Below are positions 27,166 through 36,804 of a stretch of 64,000 nt of DNA, piece after piece; position 1 is the stretch's first letter, and each line of letters starts with the position of its first letter. The translations under genes and the position numbers were made by a program. Source of the stretch: Cardiocondyla obscurior (taxonomy: Eukaryota; Arthropoda; Insecta; Hymenoptera; Formicidae); the NCBI RefSeq assembly GCF_019399895.1, contig NC_091885.1:2020501-2084500 (forward strand), in the 5' to 3' direction. The notes under the pieces were generated by a model, which searched no databases, was not told where the DNA came from, and saw only the letters and a list, made by a program, of their open reading frames with translations.

Positions 27166-27871
27166 TTCGACTATACAAGTACACGTGGCACATCGAAGTC
27201 TCTGTTTTTTTTAATTAACGTCAAAACATACGGCAACATACTGTCGTTATTAAATTTTCGTCAACAAAACTTATTTAAAATTTATAATCGCGACATTTGC
27301 CTCCATACGCAATAATAATTATTTGAAATTTTTATTTTTATACAACGAATAAAAATTGTGCATAAATTACGAATGTTAATATACTGCAAGACATTGATTT
27401 CACATCAGTGGAATAATGAATGCTAATTATTTTATTTTCCCTTTTTTTTAACGATGGATTTGATAACAGGAAATTATTTGTTTCACTTGAATGTGCACGT
27501 GCATCATAACTAGAACGTAAAACTAGATGATGCAAATACAAGGACATTGGGATTAATAAACCTGACTAATTGAAAGATAAGGAGTGCGAGATATGTATCG
27601 GAATAATAAAAATTAAACTGTGCAACATTGAAAAAATATTACAATGCAAAATTCCGGTGATTTTTAAATTAATCATACCTAATTAACTGTATAAATTATT
27701 TTTGTATAAAACATATAGGAGTATTAATTAAATTTTTGTTAAATTTAGTTGCACAATTTATTTATAACGTTACCGCTAATATGATATGCGTACTATCGAT
27801 CGCTCAGCGTGAGGAAAGAATAAAATTAATAAAATACTTGAGAGTTTAGAAGAGTTCTGAATATATGCAAA

Positions 27872-27902
<31 letters not shown>

Positions 27903-30621
27903 TTCTAATATTTTACATAACTTGAAGATAAAAATTTTTTATTTTATATAAAACTGAGGTTAAATTAAGTCGGGACAAAATTTGTTTCAATTTCGCGTTC
28001 TCTTTACAAATATAATAGTTGCGCAACCATTATATTTTTTTTTATTGCCATATTAAATAAAATTATTTTTTTTTTTTTTACTTAATATCACATAATTGTC
28101 ATCACATAAACTGTACTTTGAAGACAAAATGGCATTACCAAACTTTAAGACGGGAGAAGTGAAACTTTTAATAATGAGATCCGGTAGACATAAACTTGCG
28201 CGCATTTCATACTAAATCGTTTTAATAACTGTAAGAGTAACTGTCCGAGAGCAGGATAATTTTCTATTTTGAATGAAAGGACTTCAAATTGCATATTATT
28301 CAACGGGAAGGGAATTCATCTTTTAGTCGCTTTGTCTCGAATTAATACGCTGTATTAAAGTCTGTTATTTATTAAACAGCGAATAAATTTTTATTAAACA
28401 ACATGCGATATATAAAAAAAATATAGTTTTTAATTATAAATGTGCAACAAAGAGTAAACTGATAGTCTAAATAATTAAGGTATGCCTCAATGATTTTGTT
28501 AAATGAAAATGTTGGTTGCGTGAGCAAAATGTGACCAACCTCGAAAGTCTATGGCGCATGGTGAAGACTGTGTGACTCTCCCGTTTTACGGGTATCCACG
28601 GAACGCCAAGGAGAATAAGCTCTTATTTCAACACAACTAGTTTCGTTTCTGTTTCTCGTGGTAGGGCCTAAAGTCTCTCCGACACGGAAGCCGGTCCTCA
28701 CGAAAGAACGCGCGCGTACAACTCACTGGAGAAAACTGATTGAAAGAAGCATGGAACTCGAAGAGAGAACCGACCCTCGATACGAGCGGGTTTTTATGTG
28801 GGTGTGAGAAAGAGAAACCGAAGAAGAATGACGATACAAAAGAAAAAGAGAGAGAAATAAAGGGAGAGGAGGAATAGGAAGAGAAAAGACGAAGAGGAAG
28901 AAAATAAAGATGTGGAGGGGACGAGCAGAGCTGCCGAGAGACGACGGGGTGGCGAGAGAACGAGATTGTTCAAAGGGAGAGACAATGGTGGGGACTCATT
29001 CATACTCCAACGCCTCCGCGAATTACGAGCACCAACTCCGGCACTCGCCGTCTACGTTCGAAATGCGTCCAATGCCGCTTGATTAACAAATTTATCGTTC
29101 TTTGCTCTTCTTTAAGAGCATCGCCGGTGAAGCGTAGCAAAGGAATCTCAAGAAAAATCCCGGAAACTATATTTCTCCTTGTCGCTACTCTAGTTCTCTT
29201 TAAATATTAGGATTTATAAAAATAGTAAAATTTTTATACGTAAGAAAATTTGGGTGGCGTCTCATAGGGCTTTTATTAAAAAATTTTTCAAAATATAAGT
29301 TTTCTTTTATACGAGAATGTTTTTTATCAATTTTAGATAAATGTGGAACAATGTGCTAAATATTAACATTTACGTGCTTGAATGGAATATTTTTATTTTC
29401 AAGAAAACGCTTCGACTCGACTGTATCGCGTCATCGGCCGCGATAGATTGTGGAAAATAGATTTGTTGAGGAAAATACCGTAATTGTCGTCTATCGGACT
29501 ATCACGCTACCCCGCGCACGAGCAAGAGTCGGATTATCCTAACTCGTTTATCATCGTTATCGGTTGAAAATCGCATCTGCGATAGACGCTCATACATTAA
29601 CGGCCTTTTGTTAATTAACGCATCTGGCCGTCGCGCGAACAATGCGCGTCAAACGGCGGCGGCTATTGAATTTTGGCGAATCGGGTAATCCGCGTTCTGC
29701 TTCGAATCCGTTCGTTCGATACATGCCAACCACCGGGTAGGCAATCATGCGCTCACGTTTTATTAATCGGCATACCATTTTGTTAATTACGTAGCATTAT
29801 GCAGCGGCGAAGTGCCGAGTGGAATGCCGAGTGACGCAGCTGGCGCATTGAAAGGCATGTCGAACACTACGCTCGTAGAATCATGTGTGATATGCTCGGC
29901 CAACACCACCTGTTATGTCTCTTGAAATTTTGAAATCTCGGACCGTATGCAGTCGAACTGCGTTTAGAGCTTGCCACGTGTTTTAATCGCATATCTCACC
30001 AACGATGCGTGGCACGACCATAATTTCAGCTTATTGACCGTTATAGCAATCGATTGTTAATTAAAGCGGCACGCGATCGCGACTCTATTTCAACAATGTT
30101 AACAGGAAATTTTATTTCATATTAGAAGAAACTTCGCACGCGCTACGCGCGCACTATTTCATAATGATCTTAATTCGCACGCGTCATTATAATTGGGGAC
30201 ATTAATTAATTTTAATAATTTCTATATGATAATTATAATTGAGTAAACTACTTATATTTATAGCGTTCGGTTAGATTAAGGTTTTATTACTGTTTTTCCG
30301 TTTAAAATGTTTTTTTTTTTAGCGAGAATTAAATTATTATGCGGACGAGTAAAACGGAGTTTTAAAACGGAAATTAGTCGAGATTGTCGACTATATCGTA
30401 TAATTGAGAAAGACGAAACGTCTTTCAATTCCCCAAACTAAACTACTTTTTCAACTATGCAACTAATATTATTATAGGCAACAAATCTACGAACTTTAAT
30501 ATTTTTGAATTATTACTTAATATTAATATATTTTTAGTTTTAATAAATACTATAATGTAATATAACTATTTTATTATAAATCGTTGATTCGTTGCCTCGG
30601 TAAAAAAAATTGGTCACTCAC
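27166..30621. other. AT-rich DNA with one purine-rich patch, no recognisable gene
   Basis: 28.55-29.10 kb is CpG/purine-rich (GAGA-like runs) and resembles a promoter. 29.4-30.2 kb is moderately GC-rich with no coherent frame. Otherwise it is AT-rich. Confidence 0.5.
27869..27903. repeat. A-tract plus (TA)n microsatellite
   Basis: Twelve A residues followed by about eleven TA units. Confidence 0.95.
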
Positions 30622-30676
30622 ATTTGATGCGACGCGAGCGGAGTTCAGCTACAAGGTCCAATGATGGGATGACATT
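30622..30676 (-). ncRNA. Type 2 cassette exon, copy B
   Basis: A 55-nt block bounded on the minus strand by TTTTGTGTGTTACAG and AAAT|GTGAGT. It carries AACTCCGC. If joined in phase 0 to copy B of type 1, the frame stays open through NVIPSLDLVAELRSRRIK. No further exon is recognisable downstream on this strand in AT-rich DNA. Confidence 0.4.
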
Positions 30677-30866
30677 CTGTAACACACAAAAGAAAAAATA
30701 GAATTAAAAATATGTATAAGATAATAATTATCGATTTTAAATACAATTTTTATTTTTATGAATTATTTGAAAAAGATATTTGAAAATATAATAACCTACT
30801 TTTCAAAAAAAACTCTTTTATTTTTAATTTGTTTTTACATTTATGTAAATCAGAAAAGATACCTAC

Positions 30867-31013
30867 CCAAACGGTGCTCCGCTGATGCCTGATGTCCATC
30901 CGGGACCTGGTCCTCCTCTCAGCAATCATTGTTGGATCGCCTCTCCACAGGTTACAAATCACTCGCGTCACTCGCGAATACGCGCGCGAATTATTAATGA
31001 AAGCTAATCGCAC
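30867..31013 (-). ncRNA. Type 1 cassette exon, copy B
   Basis: On the minus strand an open frame beginning with ATG at 31011-31013 runs through ERRTRSRMDIRHQRS to a donor-like GG|GTAGGT at 30866. About 55 nt before the donor align with 54336-54389 at roughly three of four positions (by eye): CTGAGAGGAGGA, CAGG, GCATC and GCGGAGCA are shared. The 5' end is not fixed, because no pyrimidine-rich acceptor is evident. The open frame continues past the donor to 30756 in AT-rich sequence, which looks intronic. Confidence 0.4.
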
Positions 31014-31430
31014 GATCTTGGTGGCACTCCCGATTTAAAGATGTATATAATAAAATTCGGACGCCCGTTTACTTGTATTCGGTATCCGAAACAAACCCCG
31101 ACCGTGGTTCGTTTATTTGAATATCGGCGGCGACGATACTTTAAATTTTTTTTCGGACAATAAGTTTTACTTTAGCTGTAAGAAAACAATAGTTAGTAGC
31201 AAATTAATAAATTGGCACATTTATATAATTCAATTCATATATAAGCACTACAACTACTGCTACTGGATATAAATAATACGCGAATAAGTTTACGCGAAGT
31301 ACCCGATTTACGCGATATATCCTAAGTAACCGATTTATGTGAATTTTTTAAATATTTTTCTGTGTATATTTTATTTTTCCCACCCGAAATTTTTATACAT
31401 ATAATATACAAAAAAAAACATGCGGCTTAC

Positions 31431-31460
31431 TTTACGGCGGAGTTAATGGTTACAGCTGAT
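31431..31460 (-). ncRNA. Type 2 cassette exon, copy A (30 nt)
   Basis: A micro-exon bounded on the minus strand by TTTGTTTCAG and GTAAGC. It carries AACTCCGC, the motif shared with the other type 2 blocks, and its length is a multiple of three. Splice signals are good, but 30 nt is short and nothing proves its use. Confidence 0.35.
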
Positions 31461-31625
31461 CTGAAACAAATAAATATAAAATTTGATTAATATAAAGATG
31501 CTAAAAATGTTAATTTTCTTAAAATAATTAAATTGTACAAGTAAAAAAGTAGTATAAAAAAAATAGTACAAGTAAAAAAAAAGTACAAGGCTATTAGTTT
31601 TGTGTTAAGGAAAAGTGAATCTTAC

Positions 31626-31760
31626 ATAAAGTTGCTCCGCCGATGCCTGATGCCTTTCCAAAGCCTCCTACTCTCCTCCAATTGTCCGGGCTGGGTCTTT
31701 CTGTCACTCACAAATTTACTTGCGACGGAAACAGTTTCAGCTTCTTCTTTAGATCTTAAT
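31626..31760 (-). ncRNA. Type 1 cassette exon, copy A
   Basis: A 135-nt block bounded on the minus strand by TTCTGTTTCAG (acceptor) and AT|GTAAG (donor). One frame is open throughout (LRSKEEAETVSV... to ...HRRSNF). The last 27 nt before the donor match the type 1 exon at 54317-54391 at 25 positions (by eye). It is followed after a 165-bp intron by the type 2 exon 31431-31460; joining the two keeps the frame open. Confidence 0.45.
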
Positions 31761-31967
31761 CTGAAACAGAACAAAAGATTTTTTTTGGTTAATGACAAAT
31801 CAAAAATTAATATACTATATAAAAATATATAATTCGCTTTGTATGTACTCTCCGCGTATAAAATATTCAGCGCCTTTCTCCGTGTTAGTATTATTAATCG
31901 CAGAAGTTAACTTGCGGTACGTGATAGCTATATTTGTTAAATTTGTTAAATACCTAAAAATGTTTAC

Positions 31968-32145
31968 CTTCGCATAAAGCTCTGCTATCTGTGTTTATTG
32001 CGTGCCTGCTCAAGCGACTCTGGAAGATTGACTACAGCTCAAGGCAACGAACGCCTGACCTTTCGATTTATGTTTATAGTATCTTTACTGTTGTAAAAAA
32101 ATTTCCATTCAGATCGTGTGACTCTTTGTACTGTCTTTTCTGGAT
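31968..32145 (-). ncRNA. Candidate internal exon, minus strand
   Basis: It is flanked on the minus strand by an acceptor reading TTCTGTTTTAG and a donor reading GAAG|GTAAAC. One frame is open for about 35 codons (starting PEKTVQRVTRSEW) and then stops inside the exon. The block shares its acceptor style (TTCTGTTT[T/C]AG) with the next exon. No protein family was recognised. Confidence 0.35.
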
Positions 32146-32527
32146 CTAAAACAGAACAAAAATTTTAGGTGATTATTAACAAATTAATTATAAATATATT
32201 TAAAAAATGCAATTATTTTACAACTCGTGTATAGACCTGCTCGCGTTGCTAGCTGCGTTTGACCATTATGCACAACGTGACGACGTGAAAGTCGCGTGCG
32301 CGAGCTTCGTTCGCCGCCGAAATTGTTCTAAATCTTGCGATTGTCCTAGGCTTCTTCGTCAGTTGTGTGCTCGATCACCGGCAAGGGCATAAAACTAGGA
32401 ATAACGCGTAAAGTAAGTTAGAGCGTCAGCTAACGCGTTGATCTATTTTTTGACTGCTCCTACATCTTTGCTGCGTAGCCGGCGATTTGTGGATCGGTGA
32501 TCTTGTGTCAGGCGATCCTCGTGTACT

Positions 32528-33053
32528 GCGCGCCCGAGCATCAATGCCATTTACGACGCTCGAGCTTTGATGTCGTTCACGACGTGCGACTTTCGACGCA
32601 TGTTACGCCGCGTGAGTTTCAACGCTATCCGCGACACTCGAGCTTCGACGCAGTCTACGACACGCAACCTTCGATGCCGTCCGCGACGCGCGACCTTCAA
32701 CGCAGTCTACGACACGCACCGTCGATGCCGTCCACAACGCGCGACCTTCGATGCAAGTTACGCCGTGCAAATTTCAACGCTATCCGCGACACTCGAGCTT
32801 CGACGCAGTCTACGACACGCAACCTTCGATACCGTCCACAACGCGCGAGCTTCGACGCAAGTTACGCCGTGCGAGTTTCAACGCTATCCGCGACACGCAA
32901 GCTTCGACGCAGTCTACGACACGTAACCTCAATGCCGTCCACAACGCGCGACCTTCGACGAAAGTTACACCGTGCGAGTTTCAACACTATCCGCGACACG
33001 AGCTTCGACGTAGTCTACGACACGCAACCTTCGATGCCGTCCGCGACGCAAAG
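32528..33053 (+). repeat. 26-bp minisatellite with 104-bp higher-order unit
   Basis: About 20 tandem monomers of about 26 bp (24-28 bp) start with CGACAC or similar and share a core like TTCGACGC. They are arranged as four-monomer blocks. The block containing CGACAC..GCTTCGACG starts at 32632, 32787, 32891 and 32994; the spacing is 104 and 103 bp for the last two intervals and 155 bp for the first, which contains one extra pair of monomers. The plus-strand monomer contains no stop in any frame and is not a multiple of three, so long open frames appear in all three plus frames (32497-33057, 32567-32926, 32751-33110), all giving Arg/Ser/Thr-rich repeats. I treat these frames as a by-product of the repeat. 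The array lies in a predicted minus-strand intron. Confidence 0.85.
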
Positions 33054-33138
33054 CTAGGCCTGAATCAATCATTCGTGATTTACGCGACCGGCACAAAGAA
33101 ACGAACATAATTGCCGTATAAATGGGGGTAAAACTTAC

Positions 33139-33400
33139 TTAGAAAGAAGGAAAGCTGATACTGAGTGCTCGTCGTATGTACAGGATAGACGGGAGAAGAG
33201 ATTTTTCGCTGGGCTTGTATCGTCCTTGGTTAGATATCTGGAGCACTCCTCCGCAGATCTTACTCCGACGGTCCCACAGAGGCAAGTGAGAGAGAGAGAT
33301 GCGCAGGTAGGTACGGCGCACCGTCGCACATGCGCAGTTTATTTTTAGAGGTGTACTTAGTGTTCTCTGCTCGCTACGCAGAGGTACCATTTAACGCAAA
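33139..33400 (-). ncRNA. Candidate first exon of a minus-strand spliced transcript
   Basis: On the minus strand this CpG-richer block ends at a strong donor: TTTCTAA at 33139, then GTAAGTTTT. Two open frames run to the donor but neither joins in frame to a long open frame in the next candidate exon (31968-32145), so the transcript is probably noncoding or this is untranslated leader. The 5' end is not defined; the GC-rich stretch 33400-33650 is the likely promoter. Confidence 0.35.
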
Positions 33401-33730
33401 GAAATTTATTCTGATGGGAGCCAACTTCGGCTCCCATTAAAATATTCAGAGGCAAGTTCCGACGATTGCCATCATAAATGCGCGGGATTTCGTCAATGGC
33501 GACTGCACCTCGCGCGTCTTCTCCGTCGCGGCTGAGATTCTGAACTTGTTTCGAGCCAGTGATTTTCGAAGAACTCGTGAAAGATAAAGTGCGCGAGGAA
33601 CATTCCGCGGCCCGTCTCGTTTGCCACTTAGAGTTCGCCACAAACTCTCGGCACCGTCAGGATAATCCGGACACTACCACGGAAGGACGGAAGGATGAAA
33701 AATACTCCAACCTAATCGGAAAACACAAAT
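33400..33730. promoter_or_regulatory. Bidirectional promoter candidate
   Basis: A CpG-rich block lies between a minus-strand first-exon donor (33139) and a plus-strand donor ACAAAT|GTAAGT (33731). The plus-strand exon implied would end with a short ATG ORF (33694 region) that stops within 6 codons. No TATA box was seen. Confidence 0.3.
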
Positions 33731-34371
33731 GTAAGTAAATCAGCAACACGCCATTAACCGTAGATTACTCAATTATAATTATTAATCAATGTCCGAATTT
33801 AATGACGCGACGCTCTGTAATTTCTAGTGTTGATAAATCGCGGATCAAATCTAATGAGGTGCTCATTGCAATAATTTTGTGCATCGTAAATATCGCCTTT
33901 AATTATATTTAAAACGTTCGTAACAGTTAATTATTATTTTTATAACATCTTGTACTAAAATTTACATTGTAAAGTGAACATGCCGGTACCAGCGGCGATC
34001 GGCGACCGCGGCTATCGTACGTGACTTTCCTCTCTCGATCTTCCCCTCGGCCGTCGAGGAAGGTGGAAGTAGTAGTAGGGTGTGTTCCCTCTCAGTCCCC
34101 GGCGACCGACACTCCGCGACACATACGCGCTTTGTGTGAGACTCAATGCACCCCACCCAAGGTTACGTACGCTGGCCGCCGTCGCCACAGCGAACGCTGT
34201 ATCCGTCTTTTAGTCTACAATATATTTTATTTTATTTATTAACGTAGACAATTTACAAGCAGACGTAAAAATAATCACATCTTTGGAGCACTAGATATTT
34301 TTAGCATAGACTTTAAGAACTTTTCAATCGGAAAGCCGCGTCATTTATCACCGTGGTATTTTTTGAAGACG
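33731..34371. other. Intergenic DNA with a small CpG patch
   Basis: 33.98-34.20 kb is CpG-rich, with short frames on both strands and no recognised product. It may belong to the promoter cluster at 33.4-34.4 kb. Confidence 0.4.
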
Positions 34372-34430
34372 GAACACGTGTTCTATACTATAAAAAGAGG
34401 GTGGGCGTAAAAAGGAAACAGCCAGTGACC
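34372..34430 (+). promoter_or_regulatory. E-box palindrome plus TATA core promoter candidate
   Basis: A perfect 12-bp palindrome GAACACGTGTTC (34372-34383, with the CACGTG E-box at its centre) lies 5 bp before TATAAAAAG (34389-34397). An initiator-like CCAGTG lies at 34422-34427, about 35 bp from the TATA start. The first ATG downstream gives only about 10 codons, so any transcript from here is likely noncoding or spliced. Confidence 0.4.
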
Positions 34431-35122
34431 TCGAAAAATGTTCGTCATATTTAGGACACCCGATAGACGATAACTATGTTCCAGGATGTAGGCTGATAGA
34501 AACTATAATATTCTCGTGTGATTCATCTTTATCGAGTCACGTTATTTATTCATATTATACGTTTTCTTTTTAATTCGTTCATTCAGAAAATTATGCTTGG
34601 AATGATTGTGTTATTGCACTATAAGTACATATAATAGATTCAGAATACAAAGAAAGAAAGAAAGAATAAAATAAAAAAGACACGCATATATAAAAAATTT
34701 TTTAATTATTTACAAATACTTAAAAAAATCGTATCTATGCGCATTATTTTATTCTAAATATTTAGATATGTGTGCACTTAACTACGTTCACTTACTCACT
34801 TAAATGGTACAATTCTTTTTTCTATATTAGTCTGAATTTTTGCTTGGAAATGCGTAGGAAACGTTTATCTCAGCTATCGGTCCACTTTTAACGAAGCTGA
34901 TTAAAGACATTTTTAGCAGTATGGAGCATGTTGAAATAATTAGGTCATTAGATAAGATTTTGTATTTTTGTAACAACAATCGCCGCGATTTCGCGGCACA
35001 GGATGGCGATGAATAGAAGAAACGGATGAACAGTGTCGATTAAAAAAAATCAGTTGGCGTTGATATAAGTTACCAAACAGAGCTTGCGTAGTGGTTACGT
35101 TAGACGATAATATTACTGACAG
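34431..35122. other. AT-rich DNA, no recognisable gene
   Basis: Nothing was seen except the AAAG microsatellite. Confidence 0.55.
34649..34665. repeat. (AAAG)n microsatellite
   Basis: About four AAAG units in AT-rich DNA. Confidence 0.85.
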
Positions 35123-35200
35123 TCAGTATCCGGCGATGTGACATCGCGTCCAATTTTTGCAAGTAACGTGCAGTGAAACGTAGAAAACTACATAATAAAA

Positions 35201-35293
35201 ATGACATATTCTTATACCGTGGAAAAAGCACCACCGTTCCGAGCGTGGAGCACGATATCTAACGCGCCAAGATATTTCTTCGGAATCGGGTGA
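35201..35293 (+). CDS. Candidate 30-codon ORF with insect-type initiator upstream
   Basis: TCAGT (35123-35127), the arthropod initiator consensus, lies 74 bp before an ATG in a good insect context (AATAAAAATGA). The ORF reads MTYSYTVEKAPPFRAWSTIS and ends NAPRYFFGIG. It could continue by splicing at GG|GTGACA (35290), a weak donor. The codons are GC-richer than the surroundings. No homologue was recognised. It could be a leader-encoded peptide or chance. Confidence 0.22.
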   Translation: MTYSYTVEKAPPFRAWSTISNAPRYFFGIG

Positions 35294-36595
35294 CAGTTTG
35301 TACGCGCATCACTGAATTTTCTGCGATAAAAGCTATACAATTGTATTCCCTTTGTGACGCCCTTTTATTTTCTACATATTTTAGATATTCGCTGCGTACG
35401 TTCTCCATAGGAAAAAAAATTTAGTTATACAACTGTGACAAAGATAATTATATTAATTTTTAAATAATGCTTTTTAAATATTCTCCATATTATATATTAA
35501 TATAATATATTTTAAAATATTAGTAAAATTTGAAAAAGCTAGAGACAAATAATTTTGACTCGATACTGTCAATTAAATAATTTTTTATTTACTTTCAACA
35601 ATCAATCATAGATGTGATCATTTAGTAACTCTATTTATTTAATAAACATTTCTTTGCTATTAATTAGTGTCTTAGATTTTGGGGTAAATCTAGAAATTAT
35701 TATCAGAATATTAAAAGGGACACTTGACGATCGAAAATGAATATTTAGCTAGTATCTCACACTTGTTTTGAAATACCACCGTCACTACCTTGCAGTAATT
35801 GTATTTAGGTGTATTTTGTATGCAACACGCCTGGCCTAGACGAGTAGATCGAACTTCCGACGGTTACACCGCAGCAGATAGTAATTGCACGACAGATTGT
35901 TCGATACTGTACGGGAAACTTGGCGATACCGGTACGTGATGCCTTTTAATGAAACGGAGCTCAGAGCAATGAGTATTTGTGAGCGCGTCTATAAAGCATC
36001 CATAAAGTTAATTCACGTAGCTACTTTGTTATCTATAATATCTGGTGGTATGCATATAAATATTAGAATTTGTATTATAAACGATGTACGATAGTACTGA
36101 ATGAAAAAAGACTAAAGTGTAAACGAAAAATGAAAATTTCACGCCGTAGACTCTAGACGAAAGACGTACGTGGCAAGAAAAAAAAACAGCAAAGCGTTAT
36201 GAGTTTATTTTGAAACAGATTCAGTTTTCCTTGGTTTCTCCTACGTCAAATTAATGTCATGTCATTACAGTCGGTTCATTCTTATTGTTAAAAAAGGACG
36301 ATATGTTTCGTGGAAACCTGAGAAAAGAGAAAAGATCGTCGACGTTAGGCGATTAAATATTTTAATTTCCATTGTAAAACTGTTTTTAATTGTTACTTGC
36401 AAGGGTGCTTTATCAAGCTATTTGATAGCAAATCTTAATTACACAGACAGTAATCGAAGAACAAAATATACAGAAAGATAGAGTAAAGACGGTGGAGAAA
36501 GAAATCGGTCCACCTCTCTTTACTTTCTTATCGAAAGATGCTATTGTTAATTTCGTCGCTCCGTGCACATCATACATACAACCATATATTTCAGT
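35294..36595. other. AT-rich DNA, no recognised gene
   Basis: An open frame 35939-36091 (ATG start, MPFNETELRAMSICERVY...) reads smoothly but matches nothing known and has no splice context. The rest is AT-rich. Confidence 0.45.
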
Positions 36596-36804
36596 AGTAT
36601 TAGTCTTTAGTCAGATCGATGTAGATGGCGATACCATACGGAGTCTTATGAGCTGCTGGCATGGACGTCCATGGCTGCTGGAGATGATAAATCTGTAAAC
36701 ATTACATCGCACGATTCACATGTTCAGCAGCTTGTATTTCTAACCTCTCATATGATATTGTGTTGCTAATTATTGTACGTATAAATCCTTTCAATTTAGA
36801 CGAA
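36596..36804 (+). promoter_or_regulatory. Proximal promoter and 5' leader region of Rrp46
   Basis: This is the stretch immediately upstream of the Rrp46 start codon. It holds an AGATGGCG motif at 36623-36630, which resembles the YY1/Pho site often found near the starts of housekeeping genes, and a 30-bp symmetric arrangement at 36652-36681 (a 14-bp palindrome inside an exact 8-bp direct repeat). A pyrimidine-containing AG at 36798-36799 could be the acceptor of an intron in the 5' leader, which would remove the upstream ATG codons. There is no TATA box. The transcription start cannot be fixed from sequence. Confidence 0.45.

Noticed and set aside
32528..33053. CRISPR-like array
   Set aside because: The units are contiguous without unique spacers, and the genome is eukaryotic; this is a minisatellite.
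32497..33057. 186-codon plus-strand ORF
   Set aside because: It is the translation of the minisatellite; equivalent open frames exist in the other two plus frames, and the region is a predicted intron.
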